From Euclidia mi (taxonomy: Eukaryota; Arthropoda; Insecta; Lepidoptera; Erebidae), in NCBI GenBank assembly GCA_944739405.2, contig OX123205.2, forward strand, positions 36,538,475 to 36,602,474: a DNA stretch of 64,000 nt, read 5' to 3'. The number at the start of each line of letters is the position of its first letter. Within the stretch, counting starts at the first letter, position 1. The notes under the pieces were generated by a model. It ran no database searches. It was not told the DNA's origin and was given only the letters and a program-made list of their open reading frames with translations. Shown in pieces: positions 1 through 9,372 of the stretch. Both the position numbers and the translations under genes were made by a program.

Positions 1-103
1 ACCGTAGGAGTGCACTAAGAAGGGATTTCCCGAAATTCCCACGGGATCGGCCAAGACGGGTAAATTTAAAAAAAATGCAGGCGTAGCTGCTGGCGTCCTC
101 TAG
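1..103 (+). mobile_element. Helitron-like element, 3' end
   Basis: The sequence matches the 3' half of the element at 4870-5079 (shared GTGCACTAAGAAGGGATTT and GAAATTCCCACGGGAT stretches). It ends in a short GC-rich near-palindrome followed by CTAG and then T, as Helitron 3' termini do. The 5' part lies outside the window. No coding capacity is seen. Confidence 0.6.
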
Positions 104-120
104 TAAGTAATAAACCATAT

Positions 121-257
121 CTACACAATGGAATTGATACTTACAACAAGTTTACGCAACGGTATTCCATCATAGTCGGATATCTCATTGTTGCGTTCTG
201 GGTATCTTTTTGATAGATATTGGCCTCCTGTTACTACGCTCATATCGGCAGGAGTGT
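121..257 (-). other. Candidate alternative 3' exon of copy A
   Basis: An open stretch on the minus strand encodes VTGGQYLSKRYPERNNEISD and a short tail, ending at a GTAAGT donor. The same segment with few changes is at 4249-4340 in copy B. It carries an SKR dibasic site. The acceptor is not certain: GAG or AACAG upstream gives different frames, one of which ends in a stop. It could be an alternative exon of the peptide gene. Confidence 0.35.
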
Positions 258-314
258 CGTCCAGATCAGTACTGCACATGAAAATAAATAAAAACATGAT
301 GGTCATGGCGTTTA

Positions 315-460
315 TTCTCGAAAGACATGTGAAGTCTGCCAACCCGCACTTGGCCAGCGTGGTGAACTATGGCCTTACCCTTCTCATAGTGAAAGGAGGC
401 CCGTGCCCAGCTGTGGGACAGTGTATATACAGGGCTGATAATGATAATAATAACGTTTAG
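315..460 (-). repeat. SINE fragment in an intron of copy A
   Basis: The CACTGCTGGGCAC-type body with GAAGGGTAAGGCCATAG and GCGGGTTGGCAGACTTCACA, common in this window, is truncated here. The matching fragment sits at the equivalent place in copy B (4045-4175), so it was inserted before the inverted duplication. Confidence 0.7.
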
Positions 461-501
461 CACGACAATGATTACTTACGGTATCGGTAAGTTGTTTTGT
501 T

Positions 502-1409
502 TTAAAAGGGCGAATCGAAAACATCGTTTGTTTGTGCGTGCTTTTCCCAGACACTACTGATCCGATTCGACGAAATGAGTTGTGAATAGTCACTACGGAT
601 GATTTGACTTCCTCGCGCGTTACTGCGTTCGCCATTTTGCCACAAGATTCAATAAAACTATTAAATAGTATAATACTCTTGCTTACCCGTTGCTTATCCG
701 TTTGACATAATTAAGTGCTTCGATTTGCGCCAATCGGCTCAACACGTGGGGATTCTTCCAATAAATTGTAGGAACTTCCAAACCGGAAGAGGTGCCATCA
801 AAACCACTGGTTGCCCCTTCACCTTCATAAGGAGAAAATCTAAAAAGTACGACTTGAATTATAAGCACGGAATGGCAAGCCAAAGGTAATGCTCATAGCG
901 TGATCTGGACTTTTCTGAATATGTGGGCAAAGTAAAGCAATGCTTGCATAGATCGCCACTTGGATGAAGGTCTTCAAAAGGATACGATCATTACAAAGAT
1001 TGATTTGTGACTTTGAATTGATTTTGAATTGTGACCTCAATGTCATTGTTCAAAGACCAATGAATAATGAATAATTGATTATATCAGTTACATTTGAGAC
1101 AAATTTATGACATGGGATAGACCGCCAAAGAATGGCTAACACCAATATATTGATAGAAACTTAGCTTCAGATCTTACAGAACGAAGAACTTAGGCTGGAT
1201 GTGAAAAGTGAAAGGGTAGATAATTATAACAGTTAAAGGCTTTGTTGCAGTAGATGTTGCAGGTAGATAGGTGCAAAAACTGATGAAATCCCAGTCCCAT
1301 CTAAGGATGTCGAATGTTTATGCATGAAGAAATAATGATAAAATCCTAAAGCTTACATCACCAACACCGTGAACAACGCAAACCAATTCAGAAACACTTT
1401 GCAATACAT
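502..1409 (-). CDS. Small secreted peptide precursor-like gene, copy A (possibly damaged)
   Basis: I do not recognise this gene. Reading on the minus strand, exon 1 (1409-1357) encodes a hydrophobic signal-like start, MYCKVFLNWFALFTVLV, and ends at a GTAAGC donor. Exon 2 (839-687) has a CTTTTTAG acceptor and a GTAAGC donor and ends in ALNYVKRISNG with a dibasic KR. The next exon by homology to copy B is 649-502, ending in TAA, for about 117 residues in total. Its acceptor is broken here: the AG of copy B reads TG. An upstream AG (658-659) would shift frame and read through to a GTAAGT donor near 473. The second dibasic site of copy B (GKR) is GER here. Seen: two matching exons in phase. Inferred: a secreted, proteolytically processed peptide. 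Copy A may be mis-spliced or decaying. Confidence 0.45.
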
Positions 1410-1465
1410 GATGTTTCAGTGTCGATGTCTTCACAAACAGTACGCTGTTTAGAAGTTAACCGCAG

Positions 1466-1473
1466 TTTTTATA
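1466..1473 (-). promoter_or_regulatory. TATA box of peptide gene copy A
   Basis: GGCAGGGTATAAAAACTGCG lies about 57 bp upstream of the ATG at 1409 and is conserved in copy B at 3138-3145. Confidence 0.65.
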
Positions 1474-2282
1474 CCCTGCCTTCTATCAAAATGTTAATAA
1501 AGCACAAAGAAAGACATAATTACATATTTATTAAACATTACAGCTTCTTAGCAGATAATTGTCGGCGGAGCTGTTTTTTCCAATCGGTTGGATATAATTT
1601 AAGATGACGGGTTTATTATTATCTCATAAAAAGATGCAAAGGAACCTATAATAGCTCCTTGAAACAAATAAGTGTTAGGGTTAGAGAGAAATGTTTGAAA
1701 ATGTATAATATGCTAGCAGTCGCCCGTGGACTCACCTGCTCCATATTTTCAACCTTGTTTTAACCATCTAGCGCCGGCCCTCAAGGGTACACCACTCTGG
1801 ACTAGCGGGGCAAGTTAGCAAATGGCCCGTCGTCTGTGGGGACCTGCCACAGCCACATTTATTTGTTATTTACACGGAGTTGAAGTAGTCGTCGTGATCG
1901 AAATCAGTCTGGAGATCATCATCATATTTTGTGCGCGCCTATTGAGCGCCATTTATAATAGTAGGCACTATAAACTACGCGTTTTGTACTTTTTATGTAA
2001 TCGAAGGAAAATCGAATTTAATTGATAATGGTTGATGACTTGTAATTAACAAGTGTGACGTCAAACTTAAACCAAATCAATCACTCATATATGGCGGGAT
2101 CCCCTTATAAGGATGTCCGCTGGAACTTCAAATGAAATGTCGTCATCATTAATTGTAGTAATTTAATTAACGCTTCACCGGTTCCTGCATCCAGCAGTGG
2201 ACTGCTAAAAGCTGTAGTGTCGCTCCTGGTATGACATCCATGGACGGGTTTCATAATAGATAGCAGTGGGGATCCGGAAAAA

Positions 2283-2400
2283 AAAGGCAGCAATAGCCTA
2301 GTGGAGAGACCGACAGACTGCTACGCAGAGAGTCCGGGTTCGAATCCACGGCGCGCACCAATTAATTTTTCGGAGTTCTGTGCGCATTAAATTGACTCAA
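2283..2400 (+). repeat. tRNA-derived SINE
   Basis: GCAATAGCCTAGTGGAGAG (A-box-like) and GGGTTCGAATCC (B-box-like) resemble an RNA polymerase III promoter. The same head is found in reverse near 62190-62262. The cloverleaf is not tRNA-like enough to call a tRNA gene. Confidence 0.7.
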
Positions 2401-2460
2401 ATCGACTGCTGATCGGAGGTGCCGGCGCCGCTACAACTGGACCAACAAGATTACAACATA

Positions 2461-2615
2461 CATACATAGACTCACGCCTGTTTCCCGGAGGGGTAGGCAG
2501 AGACTACGGAACGCCATTTGCAACGATCCTGACATACCTCTCTTGCTTCATTCACTTCCATGAAGTTTCTCACGCATGCTCTTCTGTTTAGGGTACTTCT
2601 GACCTGTCCTTTTTT
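2461..2615 (+). repeat. Dispersed repeat, copy 1
   Basis: Begins CATAGACTCACGCCTGTTTC and matches 60841-61000 over about 150 bp. Family not recognised. Confidence 0.65.
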
Positions 2616-3137
2616 TTACAAGATTACAAGAGTGTCCAAAAGACTTTTTTCGAAGTTTGTATTCAGTTATAGTAGTATATTCACCCCTGAAAATATTTTG
2701 CAAATACATATCAACACCCTGTACAGCGAAGCGCATCGGAGAGCATTTTCAATGTCAAGCTATTATCAACGTTTTTCTCATTTGAAATAGTCCAAAATCA
2801 ATTAGCACAGAAATGTGCTGCGTTGCGCTATATGTGGGCCGGCCCTAAGTGGGTAAAATAAGGTTGACAATATGGAGCAGGCGAACAGCGGTCGACTATT
2901 GTGTTATACATTTTCAAACATTTCTCCCTAACCGATGCACGAGGTCGTTGTCATTGACTGCCATATATTTGTTTCAAGGAGCCATTATAGGGCCCTTAGC
3001 ATTTCTTCATGAGATAATAATGAACCTGTCATCCTAAATTATATCCAATCAATTGGAAAATACAATTTCGATATGTTTAATAAATATGTAATTATGCCTT
3101 TCTTTGTGACTTATTAACATTTTGATAGAAGGCAGGG

Positions 3138-3145
3138 TATAAAAA
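3138..3145 (+). promoter_or_regulatory. TATA box of peptide gene copy B
   Basis: GGCAGGGTATAAAAACTGCG lies 64 bp upstream of the ATG at 3202 and is conserved in copy A. Confidence 0.65.
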
Positions 3146-3201
3146 CTGCGTTGAACTTCTAAACAGCATACTGTTGTTGAAAACATCAGCACTGTAACAT
3201 C

Positions 3202-3938
3202 ATGTATCGCAAAGTATTTCTGAATTGGTTTGCGTTGTCCACAGTATTGGTGATGTAAGCTTAAGAGTTTCTTCAGTATTTCTTCAAGCTTATAATCTAG
3301 GGCACTAGGACTGGACTTTCATCAATTTTGGCACCTATCTACCTGCAACATCTACTGCAAGAAAGCATTTTGCTTGAGATATCCAGCCTAAGACCTTCGT
3401 ACTGTCAGATTTTCAGCTAAGTTTCTGTCAATGGATAAGTGTTTGCTATTCTTTGACGGTCTATCTCATCTTAGTAATGAGCGTACCTTTTTGAAATCCA
3501 ATCATCCATGTGGCGTCCAAAGTGTTGCTTAACTTTGCCCACATAATTGTTAAGAACGGCAAGCCAGGTCGCTAGGAGCTTTGCATTTGGCTTGTCGTTC
3601 TGTGCTTTTTATTCAAGTCGTACTTCGTTTCAGATTTTCTTCTCTGGAAGCTGAAGGGGCACCCCATGGCTTTGATCGTATGTATAGTACCAATTTGGAT
3701 GTTCCTACAATGTATTGGAAGAATTCCCAAGTAATGAGCCGATTGCCGCAAATTGAAGCACTTAATTATGATAAACGGATAAGCAACGGGTAAGCAAATG
3801 TATATATACTTATAATGCTTTTATAGAATCTTGTGGCGAAATGGCAAACGCAGTAACGCACGAGGAACCGCAAGAAGTCAAATCATCCATAGTAACAATA
3901 CACAACTCATTTCGTCAGATCGAATCAATAATTTCTGA
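3202..3938 (+). CDS. Small secreted peptide precursor-like gene, copy B
   Basis: I do not recognise this gene. Exon 1 (3202-3254) encodes a signal-like start, MYRKVFLNWFALSTVLV. Exon 2 (3634-3789) follows a TTCGTTTCAG acceptor and ends at GTAAGC. Exon 3 (3827-3938) follows TTTTATAG and ends in TGA. The three exons join in phase to 106 residues. After the signal there is an acidic spacer, then ALNYDKR, ISNGILWRNGKR and SNARG. Seen: two KR sites bracketing a segment that ends in Gly, and no cysteines. Known: KR flanks and a Gly-Lys-Arg end are the usual signs of an amidated neuropeptide. Inferred: one mature peptide could be ISNGILWRN-amide. An alternative exon with SKRY may replace exon 3. It could also be a non-neural secreted peptide. 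Confidence 0.5.
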
Positions 3939-4044
3939 GAAAAGTGCGCTCATAGAAACAATGTTTTCGATTTGACTGTTGAAAAACAAAACAACTTTTA
4001 CCGATACCGTAAGCAATCATTGTCGTGCTAAACGTTATTATTAT

Positions 4045-4175
4045 AATTATTAGCCCTGCATATACACTATCCCACTGCTGGGCACGGCCTCCTCTCACTA
4101 TGAGAAGGGTAAGGCCATAGTCCACCACGCTGGCCAAGTGCGGGTTGGCAGACTTCACATGTCTTTCGAGAACAA
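4045..4175 (+). repeat. SINE fragment in an intron of copy B
   Basis: Body motifs CCCACTGCTGGGCACGGCC and GTGCGGGTTGGCAGACTTCA. Shared position with the fragment in copy A. Confidence 0.7.
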
Positions 4176-4248
4176 ACGCCATGACCGTCATGTTTTTATC
4201 TATTTTCATGTGCATTACCGATCTGGACGACACTCCTGCCGATATGAG

Positions 4249-4340
4249 CATAGTAACAGGAGGTCAATATCTATCAAAAAGATACCCAGAAAGCAACAAT
4301 GAGATATCCGACTATGATAGAATACCGTTGCGTAAACTTG
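4249..4340 (+). other. Candidate alternative 3' exon of copy B
   Basis: From a GATATGAG acceptor (phase 2, compatible with exon 2) it encodes IVTGGQYLSKRYPESNNEIS and continues to a GTAAGT donor. The competing acceptor AACAG at 4259 gives another frame ending in TAA. Conserved in copy A. Confidence 0.35.
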
Positions 4341-4449
4341 TTGTAAGTATCAAATCCGTTGTATAAATAATACCTTCCCAAGGATCCACCCTATGTAATA
4401 CCTTCCCAAGGAACTATCCTATTAGTGAGCAAGTAGTTTTTGAGTTTAT

Positions 4450-4620
4450 CACGTTCATACATACGGCGATAGCCCAGTGGTGCATGTATCGGACTGCCGA
4501 GACGATGGTCTCGGGCAGTGGCGTAGCGTGGGTTTTCGCTTTCGCCGCCCGGGGCCGATCGGAAACTTGCCGCCCCCTCTTCTTTTAGGTACCCCACTAC
4601 TTCTGCCACAAGTGTAACGT
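4450..4620 (+). repeat. SINE-like fragments
   Basis: A GGCGATAGCCCAGTGG head fragment is followed by GTGGCGTAGCGTGGGTTTTC and CGCCGCCCGGGGCC. Part of this module recurs near 7070-7160 in reverse arrangement. It is probably a composite of truncated SINEs. Confidence 0.45.
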
Positions 4621-4869
4621 TTTTCGGAAGTAGTAATGTTTGTTTGTTCATTAGTTTGGCTTTACACCCCAAACGGCTTAATGGATTTAAACAAATTAGT
4701 TGTCATTTGTTTCATCTCAATTGTAATATTATAAAGCATTGGGTATAATATTTTTAAGGGTGAAATCTGGCAGCTTACAGCGGTATTTATATGTCGCGCA
4801 GGGTCGCGGCCGTTTCTCTGCTGTAATATATGTATAGCTTAGTCTAGGTTTTGACGGATTGTGGGATTA

Positions 4870-5079
4870 TCTTAATATATAAAATCGTTGCGTTACTGAC
4901 TGACTGACAGACAAGCTACAGCCGAAACGATAAGGCGCAATAAGCTGAAATTTGGCATGTATGTTCCTTGGGGATCGTAGGGGTGCACTAAGAAGGGATT
5001 TTCTGAAATTCCCACGGGATCGGTCAGAAATAGTTAAATAAATAAAAAATGTGCGAGCGTAGCTGCAGGCGTCCTCTAG
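4870..5079 (+). mobile_element. Non-autonomous Helitron-like element
   Basis: The element starts TCTTAATATATAAAATCG directly after A and ends GGCGTCCTCTAG directly before T. It has a GC-rich near-palindrome (GCGAGCGTAGCTGCAGGCG) 5' of the CTAG, with no terminal inverted repeats and no target duplication. This is the expected Helitron layout. It is 210 bp with no coding capacity. Relatives are at 1-103 and 60035-60190. Confidence 0.65.
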
Positions 5080-5485
5080 TCGTAAATAAAATATGAATGG
5101 CTTTTAATCAATTAAAGAAATAGATCCACCATCACCAAGCGCTTTGTGTTACTTTTACATTCTTCTACGGGATATAATATACCACGTACCTTTGTAGAGT
5201 TTGTAGAATCCGTGAACATAGCGCTTGTATCACTCTCGAAATATCGGTTACTCAAAACAAAGGTTCGTGGTAATGTGAAAGCAATCGTAATGACCAAGAA
5301 TGTTTAAAGTCCTATGGTCCCGCCTGGACCTCGCTCTGGTCGACATCCAAGATGTCTTCGGTGTGGTGGCGCATCGTGAGGCTCTGTGGTCGTCAGGACT
5401 AGGTCCAATTGGTCTGTTTACTCGCGAGGTATACAATTGTGCTTAGTTTCGTTAGATATGGCCGCCTCAACCGCAGAGCGAAGAC
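5080..5485. other. No supportable gene
   Basis: Mixed-composition sequence. Short open stretches on both strands show no recognisable protein motif. Part may be retroelement debris continuing into 5486-5760. Confidence 0.5.
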
Positions 5486-5760
5486 TTATGATCCCCGGTT
5501 TTCCTTGATCACAGCCTCCATGGTGCGGGTGTTAGAGTATCGAAAGTCACGTCGCATTAGCTTCCGTATTTGTTGGGTTACGGCCCTCCCATCCGGTGAA
5601 GACAGCTGACAGGATGGCAACTCGTCTCCTTTCCTCATCAGTCCGAGAGTCTTGGCTGAAAGTTTACACTCCCTGTTTTTTTGAAGGGGGAGGACATTTT
5701 GTGACCGATCTACTAGTACCGTGACCACTGTGTCTGTCTTCTGATTAATAATGTTAAAAG
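5486..5760 (-). pseudogene. RTE-type non-LTR retrotransposon fragment
   Basis: The minus strand encodes KLSAKTLGLMRKGDELPSCQ followed by LMRRDFRYSNTRTMEAVIKE, a pattern typical of the linker between endonuclease and reverse transcriptase in RTE-clade elements. Only this short piece is legible and no full domain remains. The call rests on resemblance to the family and not on an alignment. Confidence 0.45.
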
Positions 5761-6430
5761 GATTCTGCAGCTTAGCTGGAACTGCAGTGTAGACTTCATT
5801 GTCTGGGCTCTTTCAGTTATAATTTTGATATTTATAGAGCCTCATACTAGTTGGGGACCGCATCTGATGTTTATTTAACTTATTGATCACCGAGATGTTT
5901 CTAACTATTTGCTTGCCGTCCATTGGCGTATATCTTTCTTTGTCGCATTGTCGGGGCTTCACCAAGTCCTCTACCTGTCAGGCCTTCTACTTGAAAAAGG
6001 ATTTACCTAATTAAAAAGAGCCCCTGCTTCGAGGCAAATAACTAGCATTTGACCCTTACGATTCGAATTCGAAATCCCTCAGAACAAAATTGTACTGAGT
6101 TGACTGGTGAGTTGAGCTCGGCGCATATACCTGTATCACCTTTAAGCAACGCCTATTGGAGTTTCAGTACGTGGTAGGTACGCTACCTGGGTCGACACAC
6201 TATATACCGACTGCCACAACGTTGTTGACAAGTTTCCTCCTGACCAGAAACCTGACACCACCCAAGAGAGTCGGTCGCTTTCCTGAAGGTAGAACAAGTC
6301 ACTTGAGTCTAGAGTTACCATGTTCTCCCCCTGTCTCGGTCTTCTGATAACCTCAGTATGTGACTTAATTCTACCTCGGGCTCGGCGAGGTTTCTGTTCA
6401 TTTAGTCGTAGACTGCGTCGTAGACTTTAT
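5761..6430. other. No supportable gene
   Basis: No convincing open frame, promoter or known repeat was recognised. Probably degenerate repeat sequence. Confidence 0.4.
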
Positions 6431-6437
6431 CATCAGC

Positions 6438-6668
6438 CCCAGTTCATCAGCATCAGTTTATAAACTGTCCCACTGCTGGGCACGGGCCTTTTCCCGCTAT
6501 GAGAAGGGTAAGACCATAATCCACCACGCTGGCCAAGTGCGGGTTGGCAGATTCACGTGTCTTTCAAGAACATTACGGAGAATTCTCAGACATATAGGTT
6601 TCCTCTCGATGTTTGCCTTCACTGTTTAGCAAGCGATAATTAACAATTTTATACGCACACGAAATTGC
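6438..6668 (+). repeat. SINE, CACTGCTGGGCAC family
   Basis: Starts after CATCAGCATCAG and carries CCCACTGCTGGGCACGGGCC, GAAGGGTAAG, and GTGCGGGTTGGCAG. It is the longest copy of the family whose fragments lie in the introns of the peptide genes. Confidence 0.65.
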
Positions 6669-7039
6669 GTATTCATGTACGTCATGAAGGGCGCAGGGCG
6701 TAGATTCTCGCAGCGGTGACGTTGCTGCCCGTCCTCGGTTTATGGCATATACCGACTCCTTATTCTAGCAGATTTGCCCTGGCACCTATGTGCACCTGTG
6801 CGCCATGGCAATAGGGGCGGCACCCATCGTACACAAGGGCGGCTTGGCTCTGATATATGGATTACTCATAACAGGCTCGCAGATCATCGGAATATCGCAA
6901 CCTATTAAAGAACTAATAAACCCTACGGCTGCGGGCACAAGCAAGTCTTCACGTAATGAAAATAAGGATGATTTGTTTTTGACTGTTGTTCTTGATACTG
7001 CGCCCGCCACGCGGTCCTTCTGGGATCGTGTCAGTGCGC

Positions 7040-7365
7040 GCGCCAAGTATTTTAAAATTAGATTTTTTTATTTTATTTTTCGCGGCTTCTTTTGCCGCCC
7101 CCTTAAATGTGCCGCCCGGGGCCATGGACCCCCCGGCCCCTCCCACGCCACTGGTCTCGGGTTTGATCCCCAGGTACCCCGGACACACACCTCTGACTTT
7201 TCAAAGTTATGTGTGTATTATAAATTAAATATCGCTCGCTTAATGATGTGCCCGGTAGATGGCAATAGGCTCGCCCCGTATTGCATTGGGACCGAAACAT
7301 AACTGGCGAAGTGTGGGTGTGTAATACACCTCTGCCTACCCCTTCGGGGATATAAGGCGTGAAGA
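7040..7365 (+). repeat. tRNA-derived SINE with CCTTCGGGGAT tail module
   Basis: A head with CTCGGGTTTGATCCCCAGG (B-box-like) is followed by the tail module GGCAATAGGCTCGCC to CCCCTTCGGGGAT. The tail module recurs at 12600, 14540, 15260, 58210 and 59472. The 5' part also contains the CGCCGCCCGGGGCC segment seen near 4550. Confidence 0.6.
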
Positions 7366-7369
7366 AGAA

Positions 7370-9020
7370 GTTCATACAGATAGAGAAGAAACTACGGGAC
7401 TTCTTTATAAAATATGTATAGCTTGTTAGTATGAAGAAAAAGTGCAATTTGTCCCCAAATATACTTACCATCTTTCAATATTTGCCTTTACATCAAGAAT
7501 TGTTACAGCATTAGGTGAGGCTACTGCTCGGCACCCGTGTCACATAGCATGATGTTGTATACAATATCCTTTTGCCTTCGTCATACATACTTTACTTCAT
7601 TTGCAGGAACAACTGAAACAGAAAGGCGCTGTGGTACTTCTTTTGAAGTAGACCGCAGTGAATTTACCAATGAATGACCCTTACAATGATCGAAGATTTT
7701 AACCGAAGAACATTTAAATGGTTGTAGCTTTTCGTGTAGACAAAAAGAGGTATTATTATGAGTAAATAAATGTGTATGGACTATAAGCTTTATTTCTTTA
7801 TTACTGATATTTTATGTCGACCAATGAATACCTTAATGACTTACATTTACCCATGAGCGTATATAGAGCGGGACCATGCCCACCACAGAATTTTGGTCAC
7901 TCATTTGAAAGTCTAGTTTGGACACCTAAGTAACTTCACACTTTTGTTTTATTTGAAGATCCAGGCTCACTCCAAGAAAATAACCCAATACAATACATTT
8001 ACCACGATAAGGACTTATTTGTCACTACTTATAAACAACAATTGATTGAAAGAATGAGAATGTGTACTATATATTATATTACCTAGAATGTATTCAAGCC
8101 TGATAGATTTGGCGTTGCTTTTGTCAGAGAGGGAGGGCTAGGGCCATTTCTAGGGAACGTAAATCTTAATTCGAATTTGTGGGGTCGTAATAAGATCGTG
8201 GTCTCTTGTCCCGTAGCCGCCATCTTGGAAAGAGTGCAGGTGGATTTTCCTCGTTTATCTGATAAACTATTGATCGCACAGAGAATTTGAAAATATTTTT
8301 TTGTAGCAAAGTGACTTTCACAACAACACTAAGCAGTGGCAAGCGGCGGGAACACCTCTAAACCACTACGCCAACCCACTAGCTAAGTATTTCATGAGCT
8401 TCACCTTGTTGCCCCAGTGATTACAATTTCGATTTACGTTCAGCCTAAGGAGTTTTTAGCGAAATAAACAACGATCAAATTAGTATTTTATTAAATAAAT
8501 AGGTAAGTAATTGTAGCGTTTGATTTAGATCAAATGTTTACAATTATGTAGGTACAGCTGACATCGATACTTCGAAATAAATTAAAATAGATAAAACCGG
8601 TGTCGTCCAAGAACTATTGTAGACATTGTTGGCGGGTGCTGATGCCGATGTTCTGAAGAGATATACAGACGATGCCTGTTTGAGCCTCATAGTCATTAAA
8701 TTGAGCCACCTAAGTTAATCGGCGCCTTGTTAATCTCGCAAAGAGACTACAAATGTATCTAACTAAGTTTGCCAATTTTAAAGTCATTAATCGATCTTAG
8801 TTTTCTGTCCAATCTCAGTTCTAGGGAATTGTCACTTTTGTAAACATTTCTAGTTTTTTTATACTTTTCATCAATGTTTTCTCGCCAATCTGAAACAAAA
8901 TGCAATAAGTCTTTTAAATCGATGTAACTGAGATTAAATGCTATATATTCTTTATTATGTCCTGGAAACTTAGTTATTACAAATATTCGTAGTAGTAATT
9001 TTTGTCTCAATTATATTACT
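7370..9020. other. No supportable gene
   Basis: AT-rich sequence. An 83-codon open stretch at 8759-9010 on the minus strand has no ATG-initiated context, splice logic or recognisable motif that would support a gene. Confidence 0.45.
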
Positions 9021-9025
9021 TAGCA

Positions 9026-9273
9026 GTGAAGGCGCTTGTACACGCTAAGAAACTCCGCCGTGTCCGCTTCAGATTAGAACGAATCATCATGAAGACGACA
9101 AGAATTATTTCGGATCTAGGCACGAACATTTTTCAATGTTCACGCGTAGTGTCCAGCTCAAATTAAATATTTTTCTATTTCAGCTCCGATGTAGTGTACA
9201 CGAGTCGTGTTTAGAGTCGACCTGAATTCTTGCATTGGCCCGGCGATTTTCTTAGCGTGTACAAGCACTCTTA
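9026..9273. mobile_element. MITE with about 28-bp terminal inverted repeats
   Basis: GCTTGTACACGCTAAGAAA near the left end is mirrored by TTTCTTAGCGTGTACAAGC at the right end, about 245 bp apart, with no coding capacity. Exact ends and target duplication are unclear; TTA-type flanks are possible, which would suggest Harbinger. Confidence 0.6.
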
Positions 9274-9372
9274 GACATCCGTCTTTGTTTTACGACGTAA
9301 CTATTGACAATATTACGCAGTTTCATGCGACTTTGCAAAAGCAATAAATACAGTTACATTAACAGCATGAGT

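Larger units (their letters stand above)
121..1765 (-). repeat. Left arm of a large inverted duplication
   Basis: This arm matches the region 2830-4366 in the opposite orientation, including exons, introns, TATA boxes and an intronic SINE fragment. The arms are clearly diverged but align throughout. The roughly 1.06 kb between them is not shared. Outer limits are approximate. Confidence 0.85.
1766..2829. other. Central spacer between the inverted arms
   Basis: Not shared by the arms. It contains a tRNA-derived SINE (2283-2400), a repeat shared with 60841-61000, and otherwise AT-rich sequence with no supportable gene. As the space between two divergent TATA promoters it could hold shared control elements, but none is identified. 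Confidence 0.6.
2830..4366 (+). repeat. Right arm of the large inverted duplication
   Basis: Inverse counterpart of 121-1765, carrying peptide gene copy B. Confidence 0.85.

Noticed and set aside
6786..7302. Open frames of 80-170 codons around 7 kb
   Set aside because: They lie over SINE modules and change strand and frame with the repeats.
8759..9010. 83-codon open frame on the minus strand
   Set aside because: No signal, motif, splice site or repeat relation supports it.
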